Shown: positions 37,384 through 48,157 of the stretch, in pieces
Layout: each line of letters opens with the position of its first letter
Position numbering within the stretch: the stretch's first letter is position 1
Source: Acanthochlamys bracteata
Taxonomy: Eukaryota > Streptophyta > Magnoliopsida > Pandanales > Velloziaceae
Assembly (NCBI GenBank): GCA_019914995.1
Contig: CM034145.1
Coordinates: forward strand, 4,905,262 to 4,969,261
Length of the DNA: 64,000 nt
Direction of reading: 5' to 3'
Notes under the pieces: model-generated
Databases searched by the model: none
Told to the model about the DNA's origin: nothing
The model's input: the letters and a program-made list of their open reading frames with translations, nothing else
Program-made: the position numbers and the translations under genes

Positions 37384-37985
37384 GTGGAGAAGATGATGGC
37401 TGCTCGGAGAATGAGAAGATCCCTTCGGCGAATGCTTCAAAGTTTCCGGCCGGGAAGCGCGGAGAGGGGCACCCCCGCCGGCGGCAGCGATTGGAACAAT
37501 GGCGGTGGAGAAGATATCCTCACGGAGAATGAAAAGATTCCGTCAGCGGCAGCTTCTTCCGGCCGGGAACGACGTTCGCTCGGAGAGGAGCAGCTCGCCC
37601 GAGCGAGATTCAGCTTGCCGACTAGCAATTGAAGCAATGCAGGTGGAGGTGATGTTGGCCGTAGCGAGAATGAAATGTTCCGTCGCAGATCGGAGAGGAA
37701 ACCGGCAGGGAAGGACGGATGCGCAGGGTGGAGGTGCTCGGTAAGGTTTCCGGCGCGAGAAAAAATTAGAAGAAAATTAACAGAACGAAGAAGGAAAATA
37801 TGAGAAGGATTTTTATTCTTACTGACTGCAAAACAAGTCGGCATAACCACTTTACCGACTACGCATCACATACAAACTACCGACTAGCTGCCGGCAAAAC
37901 GGTAGAAGTCATAGATGAAAATTCTTTGCCGCCAAATTACCGACAAGCTGCCGGCATCGGCGCATATTTGTTTCTCCCGTAACAT
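37384..37985. repeat. GC-rich imperfect direct repeats and CACTA-like subterminal motifs
   Basis: Three degenerate units start with GGTGGAG at about 37384, 37503 and 37641. Each continues with a GAGAATGA-RAAGAT/TGTTCCG phrase; the first two share CGGCCGGGAA. 37840-37960 contains repeated ACCGACTA, GCTGCCGGCA and TTACCGACAAGCTGCCGGC. Such ACCGAC/TGCCGGC words resemble subterminal repeats of plant CACTA transposons. Absent from block B, so probably inserted after duplication. Long open frames here on both strands reflect GC content. Confidence 0.4.
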
Positions 37986-38609
37986 TCTCAAGGACAACGG
38001 GCATATTGGAACAATTTCGGCAAAAATCTATCTGTATTTACTGAAATCATGTCGAATCTGGTACATGTTTTGTTGTACTTTTTGATTTTCTTCGAGGAAA
38101 TGCTTTGAGCAGTAGCAAAATATCAGATTCTTACATTATGAAAGAGCTGTGTTAGGCACTGTTATCCGTATCATATCCATACAAGAGCTGCGGCAATCGT
38201 TTGCTTCTTTCAGTTGTCACATGAAATACTGAAAATGCTGTATAGTCCGAAGCGTATCAAGATCTTAACTTTTACTTTCTTTCATTGAGATGAATTAAAT
38301 GGCTTCAAAAAATTAACTTAAACTAGATAATATTGGTTGGCAACACCACATAGTTCATTGGCGACATTTTATTTGTTTAATAATAAACTACCTAATCTTG
38401 TGCCCTTTCATATGACAAACTGAACATATAGATCCACATAATGTTTAATACAACGAAGACAATAACCAAATTAGAACAGTCTAGTAAAGTATTACCTTCC
38501 TTTAACTATACAATACTGAAACAAAATCAACCCTTCATGTACTTCCCGGTAGTGAGATTGTGAAGTAGCTTAGCTACTTGTAATGCTGGCTGCTATGCCG
38601 GAAAAACTT

Positions 38610-40393
38610 TTATTTTCCACCAGTGGAATTGTTCAAAGCGTTGAACCAATGAGCACTGCAGTTGTAGGCGGAGCAGAAGGCCTGAAGGCAAGTCATCAAT
38701 AGCAGCAAGACGGCTCCGACGAACGCAAGGAATTGCCACGATCCCAAGATGTAATTCTTCATGAACTTCTTTGTCTTCACGCTCCATCTCGAGTTGTAGT
38801 ACTTGTTCACATCTTCAATAACTTTGTCGATAGAAGGCACCTTCGTTAGCCTCAACGATCTGCTCATTCCGTTCCACAAATTTGCTACTTTTGTATCGCT
38901 CTTCAATCTGTTGAAAACGATGCCTCTTTCCCTTAAGAGCTTCACGTCCTCCTCTGTGTCGATGATCCCGTTCATCAGCTCGGTATACCGGGTGAAGTAC
39001 AACGGGCCTGATTCAACAGTTGCTTCGTATGCAACCAAATTCCATAGCACTACTTCAGTGTTGCTATCCAAGCTCACCGTAGGCAAGTAGAATGTCTGGG
39101 TCTTCGTGTCGAAAGAGATAGTAGATAGGTCACCGTTCGAGGACGCAATCTTGATTTCTGCTCCGATGAGCTCAGAAACAGAAGGGATCGCAATCTCTTC
39201 CACCAAAGGCGGTTTTTGGATAGACACCATGTTGTCACCTTTGGCTTTTTCTTCATCTTGTGAAGAAAATAGGGACTCAATAGGTTCTTTCAGGATAGAT
39301 AGCACCGGAATACTGGAGATTATTTGCCATGGAAGCTTCACTAGGACCTTGATTGGTCTAGTGATGAGAACTCTCTTGATAGTCGCTGTTGTTCCTTCTG
39401 GCACATTGATCCAAGCTGAACGAAAGAGTCTCTTCACATAGCTTGGATTCTTGATATCCGCCTCTGGGGGTTCTTCCTCTTCTTTGTCATCCTTCTCATC
39501 TTCTGCGTAATCTGAAGTAGTTGAATCTTGGCATGATGATTTGGGGACAATCATGCCGAATAGCAGTGCCAACAAATGCGCATGGTTGCTGGCAATGTTA
39601 ACGCTGTTCGAGTTCTCGAGTAGTTTAAATGGTGAAACTTCCATGACAAATCCCAGCAGCATCTTGGATAGCTCTTTGTCAGTCACCTCAGACGACGAGC
39701 TCTGTTGAAGCAAGAGTTCCCTGATAAGAAAGAGAGGTATCTGGTTCTCCAACATCACGATGTCCTTGAGGATGACATCGTAGGACTGCCTAATCTTCGC
39801 AGAGTCCACCATGTGAGACATGGAAGGTGGTCTCCTTCGTAATTCACCATCCAATTCGGCGTAGCACCGCAAGAATTGCAGCAGGAAAGATGCATCAATT
39901 GCCATAAGCCATGCCAGTGTCTCCCCTGTGAAATCAAGATACCTACAAGTGAAGTACGAACCGAATAGTTAATCAAACAAAAGAACCCATCAATTTCATA
40001 GAAAGAAATATAGAGCGGATCATTGAGTAGTTACCTGTGGTAATGGCAGCGGATGTCATACTGATGTGTAGTACTCAAGCTCTGGACAAATTGGTCCAAG
40101 GTAAGTGAAAGGAGCTTCTTATAAGTTTCTTTCGCAGTAGAGAGTTTGTACCTCTCCATCTCACGGAGCTCAGGATTCCATTGATGGTAAGGACCTATGG
40201 CGAAGAGGTTAGGAGTGTACGCTTCCGGCTTACACACAAACAAAGGTTTGGGCACAGAAAATACAGAAACAGGCACCGCAATATTACTTTGCTCGAGCTC
40301 CTGCGTAAGCGTTTCGCGTATGTTGATGACCCATCGGTGGACGTCGAACGAAGGCATCGACGAGGAGTTAGGAGAATCTTGCTTTGTTGCCAT
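38610..40393 (-). CDS. DUF247 (UPF0481) membrane protein, block A copy
   Basis: Two exons, 40035-40393 and 38610-39942, give 563 residues; the split codon Arg120 joins them. The plant DUF247 pattern is clear: IGPYH.WNPEL.EMERYKL near 67-84, SKIR.SYDVILKDIVMLENQIPLFL and the acidic linker before KNPSYVKRLF. The C-terminal RYTELMNGIIDTEEDVKLLRERGI block follows, then a single membrane helix at about 525-548. The biochemical role of DUF247 is unknown. In grasses, DUF247 proteins are candidate self-incompatibility determinants, but most family members have no known role. The block B copy differs at 57 of 563 positions by my count. Confidence 0.93.
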
Positions 40394-40471
40394 GGTTATG
40401 TCTTGCTTAGCTAGCTAGTTCTTTTTTCTTCTTCGTTTGTTGAGTAGCATCAAGGAACAAGAAGGTTACTG

Positions 40472-40483
40472 GTATTAATATAG
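40472..40483 (-). promoter_or_regulatory. TATA-box position of the block A DUF247 gene
   Basis: Minus-strand CTATATTAATAC lies 79-90 bases upstream of the ATG. The paralogue has CTATATAAATAC at the same place, so the box here has an A-to-T change inside the TATAAA core. Confidence 0.5.
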
Positions 40484-40499
40484 CATATAGAGTCGGTTG

Positions 40500-42624
40500 T
40501 TTATCCAACAACTTGTGTATTTTTGTAAGTTTAACTATTGAGGTGTTATTTTCACATGCATGAACGAAATGTAAAAAGACTTTGAAGAACATTTATTATT
40601 TTGTAAGATGCCATAACGCAATGTGATACACGGATTAGTTCTTAAAAAGTATTATTACTACTATTATTTGGTTGTCGTAGTTTTAAGTGAAGTAAGTTTT
40701 GTTGACTTCTTTGTGATACAGTGATTATAAAATAGTATTATAGCGTGCTTTGGTAGGAGAACAATGAACAACTTGCTTCTACAAATTTTGCTGTCGCGGT
40801 TATCTGTTATACATGCGTGAAAATTTGTTGTATATCTTGTACATTGATAGATCTTTTGGGAATCATGTAACAAGAGTTATCCCCGAAAGAGAACTACCAG
40901 AGGCACAAATCTACTCCAATTATAACAGAGCGTATACTCTAATTAAGCTTTTCGTGAGTATTAGATAACTACTCTACCAGCATCATCCGTTTGTGTGCAT
41001 TTTTCTTTCTGTCGAGAGTAAATCGATACCGCTAATATTTGAATGATAGGGAAAGAAATGTCTTAATAATTCCACTATGGAATCCAAGCTATATCAAAAA
41101 GGAAGTATATGATTATACATATTATTTTGCGTGATTGTATGTGGATACCCGCACTGTACGGAGGCAGACGAAAAATTAGAAGATGAGTTAGAATCTTAGT
41201 GAGTATGGGTGGTATCTACCTATGACTATAGACTTGTGTTAGATAGTTAGCTTTATCGGGATCCGTCTGTATTTGAGGCACAGCCTCGTCGAGATCTATT
41301 TGAATTAGAGTCGGAGTGGATAGTTAGCCTCGCCAAGTTCTGCCAGTATAAGAGGCTCAACTTCATCGGGATCTATCTGGATTGGAGTCGAAGTAGGTAG
41401 TTAGTCTCGTTGGGATCAGTTTATATTGGAGGCGCAGCCATGTCAGAATCTGTCTGAGTTCAAGGCAGATTTGATAACTGATTATCATGAATCTCTGACA
41501 TATATGAAGCTATTATGTATGCATGAATGAATGCGTATGTGAAAATTATCATATTACTATGAATGGCATATTATACATAAGCACTTCAAAGACATGTTAT
41601 GCGTACAAATTATTCGTGGGTTACCTTTATGCATGTGTATGCATATGTTGGTTGAAATGATGCGATTTAGAGAAGCAATCTCATTCCATCATCGGTGATA
41701 TATGATTATGAGTACCTGACGCACCAGTGATACACATATAGATATTTGCTGGTGTGAATATTAAATAACATGAATGCATTTCTGATAAACTTGTTCATGC
41801 ATGTGTGCATATGTATGTACTTATTTTGAGGTCATAATTTTATTGATGACCGGGAAAGACAGTCATATATTTTGCATATATGGATATATGTAGGTATGTG
41901 AATAGCATATGGTTGAATACTTTAGATACACATATGTAGATATTATAAGGATTAAGCAATAAAAATTTATGTACATAATGTAATGACGTAATAGAAGAAC
42001 CGATTGTGGTGATGCATTTTATTTTATCGTATCTTTATTGCTGATGATTGAGTTGGTATGAGACAATTCAAGACTTAGTAAAATAAGATTTGATTTATGA
42101 TTGCGTCTGTTACATATAAAGATATAGTGAGATAATGACGGATAATACATTAGAAGCCTTGAATGGTGTATCTTGATTTATACTCCACTGAAATTGAGTT
42201 TAGCATTTTCTTTCTTTGGCCTCCCCTCATTATTGCAAAGTAGAGCTGGTTTGAATGGGTGTTCACTGACTTGAATCAGAGTAACGTGATGATGATATAC
42301 TTTTGTATTTTCATACTTCTTAGATGGCTTTGTAATTTCGAGAAACTTGTATATTCATATTCATTTGTGTATTATGCTGAGTTGTATATATATTCTTGGT
42401 TTTTATTTTAAATATTATCAGCTTGTAATAGCCCAGTGTAGTATTTGTTTATTTATTAGTGATTTGAAGTTTTAAGATTATTTTGGTACATTTGTGAGTA
42501 AATTGATTCTTATTATAGTAATTAAATTTGTAAGATTTTTCCCATAGATTTTTAGGAAAAGCTTTGTCAAAATTTTGAAGAACTTATATACTTGTTTTGT
42601 ATTGACTTTTGTGTTAGACTAACT
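40500..42624. other. Upstream flank of DUF247-A and unassigned repeat-rich DNA
   Basis: 40500-40930 is collinear with the block B flank (62.5-63.45 kb, minus its MITEs). From about 40950 the collinearity stops. The next 1.65 kb is absent from block B and is probably inserted DNA. It contains a 77-base tandem repeat (listed) and no recognised coding region. Confidence 0.45.
41246..41476. repeat. 77-bp imperfect tandem repeat, three units
   Basis: Units start with GTTAG at 41246, 41323 and 41400, exactly 77 bases apart. Each contains a version of TCGGGATC..TCTG.ATT, a GAGGC.CA/AGCC phrase and, in two, GAGTCGGAGTGGATA/GAGTCGAAGTAGGTA. Units are clearly diverged. Not readable as one conserved protein repeat by eye. 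Confidence 0.7.
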
Positions 42625-43840
42625 TGGCCGAGTTTAGGTCTTACCTAAGTTTGGATTAGTCCTGTACCAATCAGCTAATAGAGAAGAGGTAGTCGCTCAT
42701 ACCCTATCCTAGGATTTTCTTAAAACCTTATCCTAATACATACTAGGCTTGTAGTAAGTGACCCAGCCCAAATGCTCTCTTTAAAGATTTAGAAAAAAAA
42801 AAAAATTTAGCAATTTTGATTTTCTGAAAAGCTTATATGTGTTTGGCTTAGCTTACCATAAAAATAATTTTTAAATTTTTTATTTCATATTTTTTAAACA
42901 TATTTTATAAGTATTTAGAAAATTTATATAAAAATTATAAAAAAAAAATTTATGTAGTGAGATTTTTTATTATATATTATTATTATTTTTTTAAGGTAAA
43001 AAAAGTAAAATTCGTTTTTTCAAAAAAAAAATATTTTTTATTCTAAAAAAATTCTATTTTAAAAGCACTCCTAACCATCTACTATTAGTGTGAATTATTA
43101 GTTTAGTTTTTAATGATAACTAAAGAGTATATGGTCTTTTTTTTTTCTAAATTTTTAAATAGCTGGCATAGTGCATATAGACGCTACCTGAATACTTTAT
43201 GAGATAATATGATTGCTGATAGTCTTTCTTTATGTAAAATCTAAAGTAAAATAATAATAATTAGAGATAAACAGCATATACATCGTTATCACATTGAAGT
43301 ATTGAACAACTTCATCTTCTCTATAGGTCAAAGCGATTTATATAACGATTGCTTACGGTAATGCCTGCTACTTTTCATAAAAAAAAAAAAACAAATCTTG
43401 ATTTTGAATTGCTTATTGAAGTCACCTTGTTATATATTTCTATAACGATTGCTTACGGTAAAAGTCTGCTACTTCAAAATATTTATCTTGATTTTCAATT
43501 GCATGTTGAAGTCACCTTTTAATATATTTTTAAATCCCTTGTGTTACTCGTGTAGTTTTTTTTGCATGCAAATCACAACCAATACCATGTAAGCGACTCT
43601 CAGTTTTTCTTTTCTGTACATTGTACGTAATTTTACTATATGATTTTTACCTTAGATGTTATCAAAAGAGCTGTACTACGATTATAAGGTGCTGGCATAT
43701 AGAGCGCTTCCCAATATTAGATGTCATCCATCATGGCATATTTTAATTTGTTTATAAATTAATTATTTGTTAAAAAATTTTAACGGTTAATTTTGAAACT
43801 TATATGTAACAATTCATTATGATTGAACGTGGGTTAATAT
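42625..43840. repeat. Tandem-duplicated segment, copy 1
   Basis: Shares long stretches with 44795-45690: CTAATAGAGAAGAGGTAGTC, AATGCTCTCTTTAAAGATTT, ATAGACGCTACCTGAATAC and CGATTGCTTACGGTAATGCC. It carries a MITE at 42838-43075 that copy 2 lacks. It also has an internal duplication of about 105 bases (43337-43441 repeated to about 43545, both with ATAACGATTGCTTACGGTAA). Confidence 0.8.
42838..43075. repeat. Tourist-like AT-rich MITE, reverse orientation
   Basis: Begins TGTTTGGCTTAGCTTACC and ends AAAAGCACTCCTAACC. Core in reverse orientation (TATGTAGTGAGATTTTTTAT near 42950). Its absence from the tandem copy at 45.0 kb shows the insertion followed the duplication or was lost there. Confidence 0.65.
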
Positions 43841-44199
43841 TCAAACATTAAGTTATTGCATAGAATTAGAAAATTTCTAATAGTTAATACTACAACTAGG
43901 TTTCAAAAACTAATTCATCAGAGATTATTGTTTCTCTCATAAATTTAGAAGTCGTAAATTATTTATTATGAGATTTTACGTTTTCATTGCTATTGGTTTA
44001 TGTAAACATAAACCAAGACGACTCCATTCCTTCGAAACGAAGTGAACCTTCTATAAAAATATCAGCCCAAACAAAATAGGAATTGGCAACGGTTGAAGTA
44101 GTCATGCTGATCTAAGGGAACTGCTTTTAGCCTAGGCACATGTTGAGCAGTCTATAATATTTTGTACACATCTTTGGAAGATTCTTGGCCAATAAAACT

Positions 44200-44640
44200 G
44201 CTTGGATAGGTGCTGAATCTTTCAACAGATTAAGGGAGCAATGATCTCCAGTCCTTGCTGCGTGAGACTTCTCCAAACCCTTTGTTTTTGAGACTGACGC
44301 CTCCGGAAGAGGGATTGGGGCTGTTTTATTGCAAGAGCATCGACCCTAGCATATTACAGCAAGGTTTTATTAGCTTCAGCCTTGATAAAATTTATGTACG
44401 AGCGTTAGGTGATGGCATTAGTCCATGCTTGCAATGATGGAGACCTTACCTCCTTGGCGAGCCGTTCGTTGTCAGCCAACCATCTAAGCTTCAAATATCT
44501 CTTGGATTAGAAGTTTTCTACATTAGATCAGTAAAAATGGTTAGTTAAACCTCTTGCATTCGATTATAAATTTGAATACCGTGAAGGACACTTAAATGCA
44601 GTCGCTGATGTTTATCAAGCCGACCCGAGGTTGTACTACC
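44200..44640 (+). pseudogene. Ty3/gypsy reverse transcriptase-RNase H remnant
   Basis: Plus-strand relics of the gypsy RT/RNase H connection: ESFNRLREQ, then SPVLR-equivalent, LRLTPPEEG-region frame shifts, GAVLLQEHRP, YYSKVLLASALIKFMYE, WRPYLLGEPF, and KWLVKPLAFDYKFEYREGHLNAVADV. Frames change at least three times and the catalytic core is incomplete. It lies between the two copies of the tandem-duplicated segment. Confidence 0.75.
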
Positions 44641-44794
44641 TTGGATCACTACATTGAAAGGCTCTTTCTGAGAGACTTATTAGGTACACCATAACCGAAT
44701 GATATAGCAGAGAAGTATAATCATATTCTTGTTTATCTAAATCATTTTGGATGCATACTTTAAATATAGTCACGTATTTATTAAGGGTATGTCT

Positions 44795-45690
44795 GGCCAA
44801 GTATAAATTTTACTTGAGTTTGGATTAGTCCAGTAAATAGATCATGACCAGTGTGATCAGGTCGTGACATTAAGCTAATAGAGAAGAGGTAGTCGCTCAT
44901 GCCGTATCCTAGGATTTCTTAAAACCCTATCCTAATACATACTAGGCTAAGTGACCCGGCCCAAATGCTCTCTTTAAAGATTTAGAAAAGAAAAAAATTA
45001 GCAATTTTGACTTTCTGAAAAGAGAGGGATTATTCACTTAGTATTGTTAGGGCCGGGTGAATTATTAGTTTAGTTTTTAATGATAATTAAAGAGTATATG
45101 CTTCTTTTTTTTTGTTCTAAAATTTTAAATAGCTGGCATAGTGCATATAGACGCTACCTGAATACTTTATGAGAAAATATCATTGCTGATAGTCTTTCTT
45201 TTTTCTAAAATAAAATAATAATAATTAGAGATAAACAGCATATACATCGTTATCACATCGAAGTATTGAACAACTTCATCTTCTCTATTAGTCAAGCGAT
45301 TTCTATAACGATTGCTTACGGTAATGCCTGCTACTTTAAAAAAAAAAACAAATCTTGATTTTGAATTGCTTATTGAAGTCACTTTCTAATATATTTTTAA
45401 ATCTCATTTTACTCGTGGAGTTTGCATGCTAATCACAACGGCATGTAAACGACTCTCTGTTTGTTTTCTGTATTCTAACTAATTTTGCTCTATGATTTTC
45501 ACCTCAGATGTTATCAAAAGAGCTGTACTACGATTGTAAGGTGCTAAGCATATAGAGCACTTTATATGTGGCCCGGCCCATTGTTGCATATTTTAATTTG
45601 TTTAAAAGTTAATTACTCGTTAAAATTTTAACCGCCAATTTTGAAAATTTATATGTAGTAGTAACTCACTAGGGTATAACGTGCATAGAC
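44795..45690. repeat. Tandem-duplicated segment, copy 2
   Basis: Counterpart of 42625-43840 at an offset of about 2.2 kb. It lacks the MITE and the internal 105-base duplication found in copy 1. Confidence 0.8.
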
Positions 45691-46445
45691 TGGACTAAAA
45701 TGGACTGTTGGATTATGTTGGCCGCATCTTTTTTCCTTGACAAAGTTTTTGGTTTGTTTTCAGATGTGCTGCTAATTAAGAGTGCTGCCAGTGTTCTGCT
45801 AAGAGTGCTCCGCATCATTCAGCAGCTACGAAAAGAAACACTGAAAGATACTACATACTTCTTGTAGAGAAGGAACGTGTTGACATCTTATACATAAATT
45901 CGTATAAGTTGCTGTCGCATTTGAGAGCTCTCCAGTTATTGTCTGCTGAATCCGTTAGTTTTACTTTCGGTTTTCTAGGGATTAGCGGAGGATAAGTTTT
46001 ATGAAAGGAACAATTACATTGTCATTACTGTTACTATAACACTTTGTAAACATATCAGAAGTGAAAATATCACAATTTAGATCATATAAGTTAGACTTTC
46101 TGCATGTTTAATGTGGAAGGAAAAATTTAGCCTATGTTTCAAATTATATCCACTATCAAAAGTGAAGAAGTACGTATTTGTAGCTTCATGTCATTCATTG
46201 TCATCTTTACTGTATCCTTTGTTATGTTAAAATTGTTTGGCAACTTCTAGCTGAGAGATGGATAAAACAACTGAATTTCTTTTATGTGTACCAAAATGAC
46301 GGATTTCTAGTTGTTAATGCCAATATACTTACTACTGGTTGTATTCAGGGTAGAGGTCATCCTGATGTTCCTATGAGAAGATGCATTATCTGTCATTTTC
46401 TTTTCTTTTAGTTACCTGTAAAAAACTAGCACAATTCCTTCTTGT
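45691..46445. other. Unassigned intergenic DNA
   Basis: Moderately balanced composition, no recognised gene. Phrases such as AAGAGTGCTGCCAGTG and AAGAGTGCTCCGCATC form a weak local repeat near 45780-45815. Confidence 0.3.
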
Positions 46446-46890
46446 TGTTTTCGTTAAGTATAAAGAATAAGTTAGATTAGTTCCACACGGAGAAAAAAAT
46501 AAAATGAAAGATGGTTCATATACTAGAGTTTCATAACACATTTGTTTAAGTTTTTGAGTTGCATTAGTCGATTTATAGTATATAGGTTGCAACGTGAGTA
46601 AAATCCTTATTTTCGGTTGGCTCTTTCGGTATTGTATTTCTTCAATGAGTGGTATCAAAGCCGATGGTTCTGCTGAGCTTCTGTGCAACTGACATAAAGT
46701 TGTGGCTCTCATTTGCAACGGGATGAGCTAGTTAGAGCAGTGTATTCATATGAGCTTGCATGGTGAGTGGTGATTCAAAGCAAGTTAGGTTCTGAAAGTT
46801 TTTAGTGCGTGGTACCGTTATTCGGATGAGGATGGAAGATGTAGGTAACTCATCTTAAGGGAGAGATTGTTTAGTATAAAAAATGAGTTA

Positions 46891-47138
46891 GCGGGTGTAT
46901 GGGATTGCTTTTGAAAAGTATTTTTTTAAAATTGAAGGTATTTTTGTCCTATTTTAAAAAATAAGTTTTTTTATTAAAAAATAATAAAAATAAGCAATAA
47001 TAAAATCTCACTACGTAAATTTTTTTATATTTTTTAAATTTTTAAATAAATTATGTAAAAAATTATAAAATTTTATTGAGAAGCATAAACTGAAAAGTTA
47101 AAAAGCTATTTTTTACTAATGCACTGCCAAACAGACCC
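46891..47138. mobile_element. Tourist-like MITE nested in the TRIM 3' LTR
   Basis: 248 bases flanked by TTA on both sides (46888-46890 and 47139-47141). The uninterrupted 5' LTR shows the empty site AAGTTAGATTAG. Ends GCGGGTGTATGGGATTGC and (inverted) GGGTCTGTTTGGCAGTGC match as imperfect inverted repeats. A TTA duplication is the PIF/Harbinger signature and defines the ends of this window-wide family. Confidence 0.8.
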
Positions 47139-47296
47139 TTAGATTAGTCCCATATAGAGAAAAAGACAACACGAAAGATAGTTCATATGTTAGAAATTTT
47201 ATAGTCTATTAATTTAAGTTTTTGGATTGTACTGAGCTATATAGTATAGAGGCTGTGAGTGAAATTATTGTCTTGTGTTAGCTCCTCCATTGTTGT

Positions 47297-48140
47297 TAGG
47301 GGTGGCAATATGGGTTAATGGGTCAGTTTCGGGTCGACCTATTTAATAATCGGGTTAAATTTGTTCAACCCTAATTCAACCCATGAATTTATGCGGGTCA
47401 AAATTGTCAACCCTAATCCAACCTACTAATAACCGAGTCAAATTCGGGTTGACCCATTTAATAATTAAAATTATTAATTATATATTTTTAAACTTTAGTG
47501 AAATTATAAGATCAGTTCGAATGAAAGTGCACGATATTTTTACTGACAAGATATAATTATGTCCAACAATATTCCTTAATGTCTTCATCGGTCCTTACAA
47601 TATAAAAAAATATATTATTTTTATTTTTAAAAAATATATGATAACAGCTGAAATTTATGATTACAAATACTAGGTTAATAATTTCGATAAAAATTTGATA
47701 AATATATCTATCTAACAAAATTTTGATAAAAATCTTTATACAAAATCTAAATTCGTCATTAAAAATACCTACATAGTAATACTTTCGATAATATTATAAT
47801 TTTCATATTATACTATTTTACTAAGGTATAAAAATAAAAAATTAACTATAAATATATTTTAATTTAATAGTTTGTAAATAACTAGTATCGATTATTTTTA
47901 TTGTCAATATTTTATTATACGGTAAGAAAAAATAAAAAATTGTTATTTCAAAAGATGACATTTCGGGTTGGTGGGTCAATTTCGGGTTAACTCGGATTGA
48001 CCAATTTAATAACTGTCAAATTTGTTCAACCCTAACCCAACCCATATATTTATACGGGTCAAATTTTCTAACCCTAACTCTGATTAAACAGATCAGTTTC
48101 GGGTCGAGTTTTCGAGTCGGGTCATATATTGCCACCCCTA
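47297..48140. mobile_element. hAT-type MITE, copy 1 (844 bp)
   Basis: Perfect 8-base target duplication ATTGTTGT (47289-47296 and 48141-48148). Terminal inverted repeat TAGGGGTGGCAATAT is perfect over 15 bases. Subterminal regions are packed with GGGTCAA/TTGACCC words (for example ATTCGGGTTGACCC near 47450). The centre is AT-rich. No coding capacity. Nearly identical to 51468-52320. Confidence 0.92.
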
Positions 48141-48157
48141 ATTGTTGTGTCTCTCCA

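Larger units (their letters stand above)
46446..48157 (+). mobile_element. Small LTR element (TRIM-like) with two nested insertions
   Basis: The 5' LTR (46446-46644, 199 bases) starts TGTTTTCG and ends TTCTTCA. A primer-binding site TGGTATCAAAGCC follows at 46650-46662. The internal part is only about 200 bases and lacks coding capacity. A purine tract AAGGGAGAGAT (46857-46867) precedes the 3' LTR, which runs from 46868 to 48157. The 3' LTR is interrupted by a Tourist-like MITE (46891-47138) and a hAT-type MITE (47297-48140). Removing both leaves about 188 bases that align with the 5' LTR. No clean 5-bp target duplication was found. Confidence 0.75.

Noticed and set aside
37437..37850. 137-codon minus-strand open frame rich in Ser/Pro/Arg
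   Set aside because: No recognised domain. It overlaps imperfect nucleotide repeats with open frames on the other strand too, so it reflects composition.
38803..39441. Plus-strand open frames opposite DUF247-A (and 60846-61322 opposite DUF247-B)
   Set aside because: Antisense shadows of the strongly conserved DUF247 coding exon.
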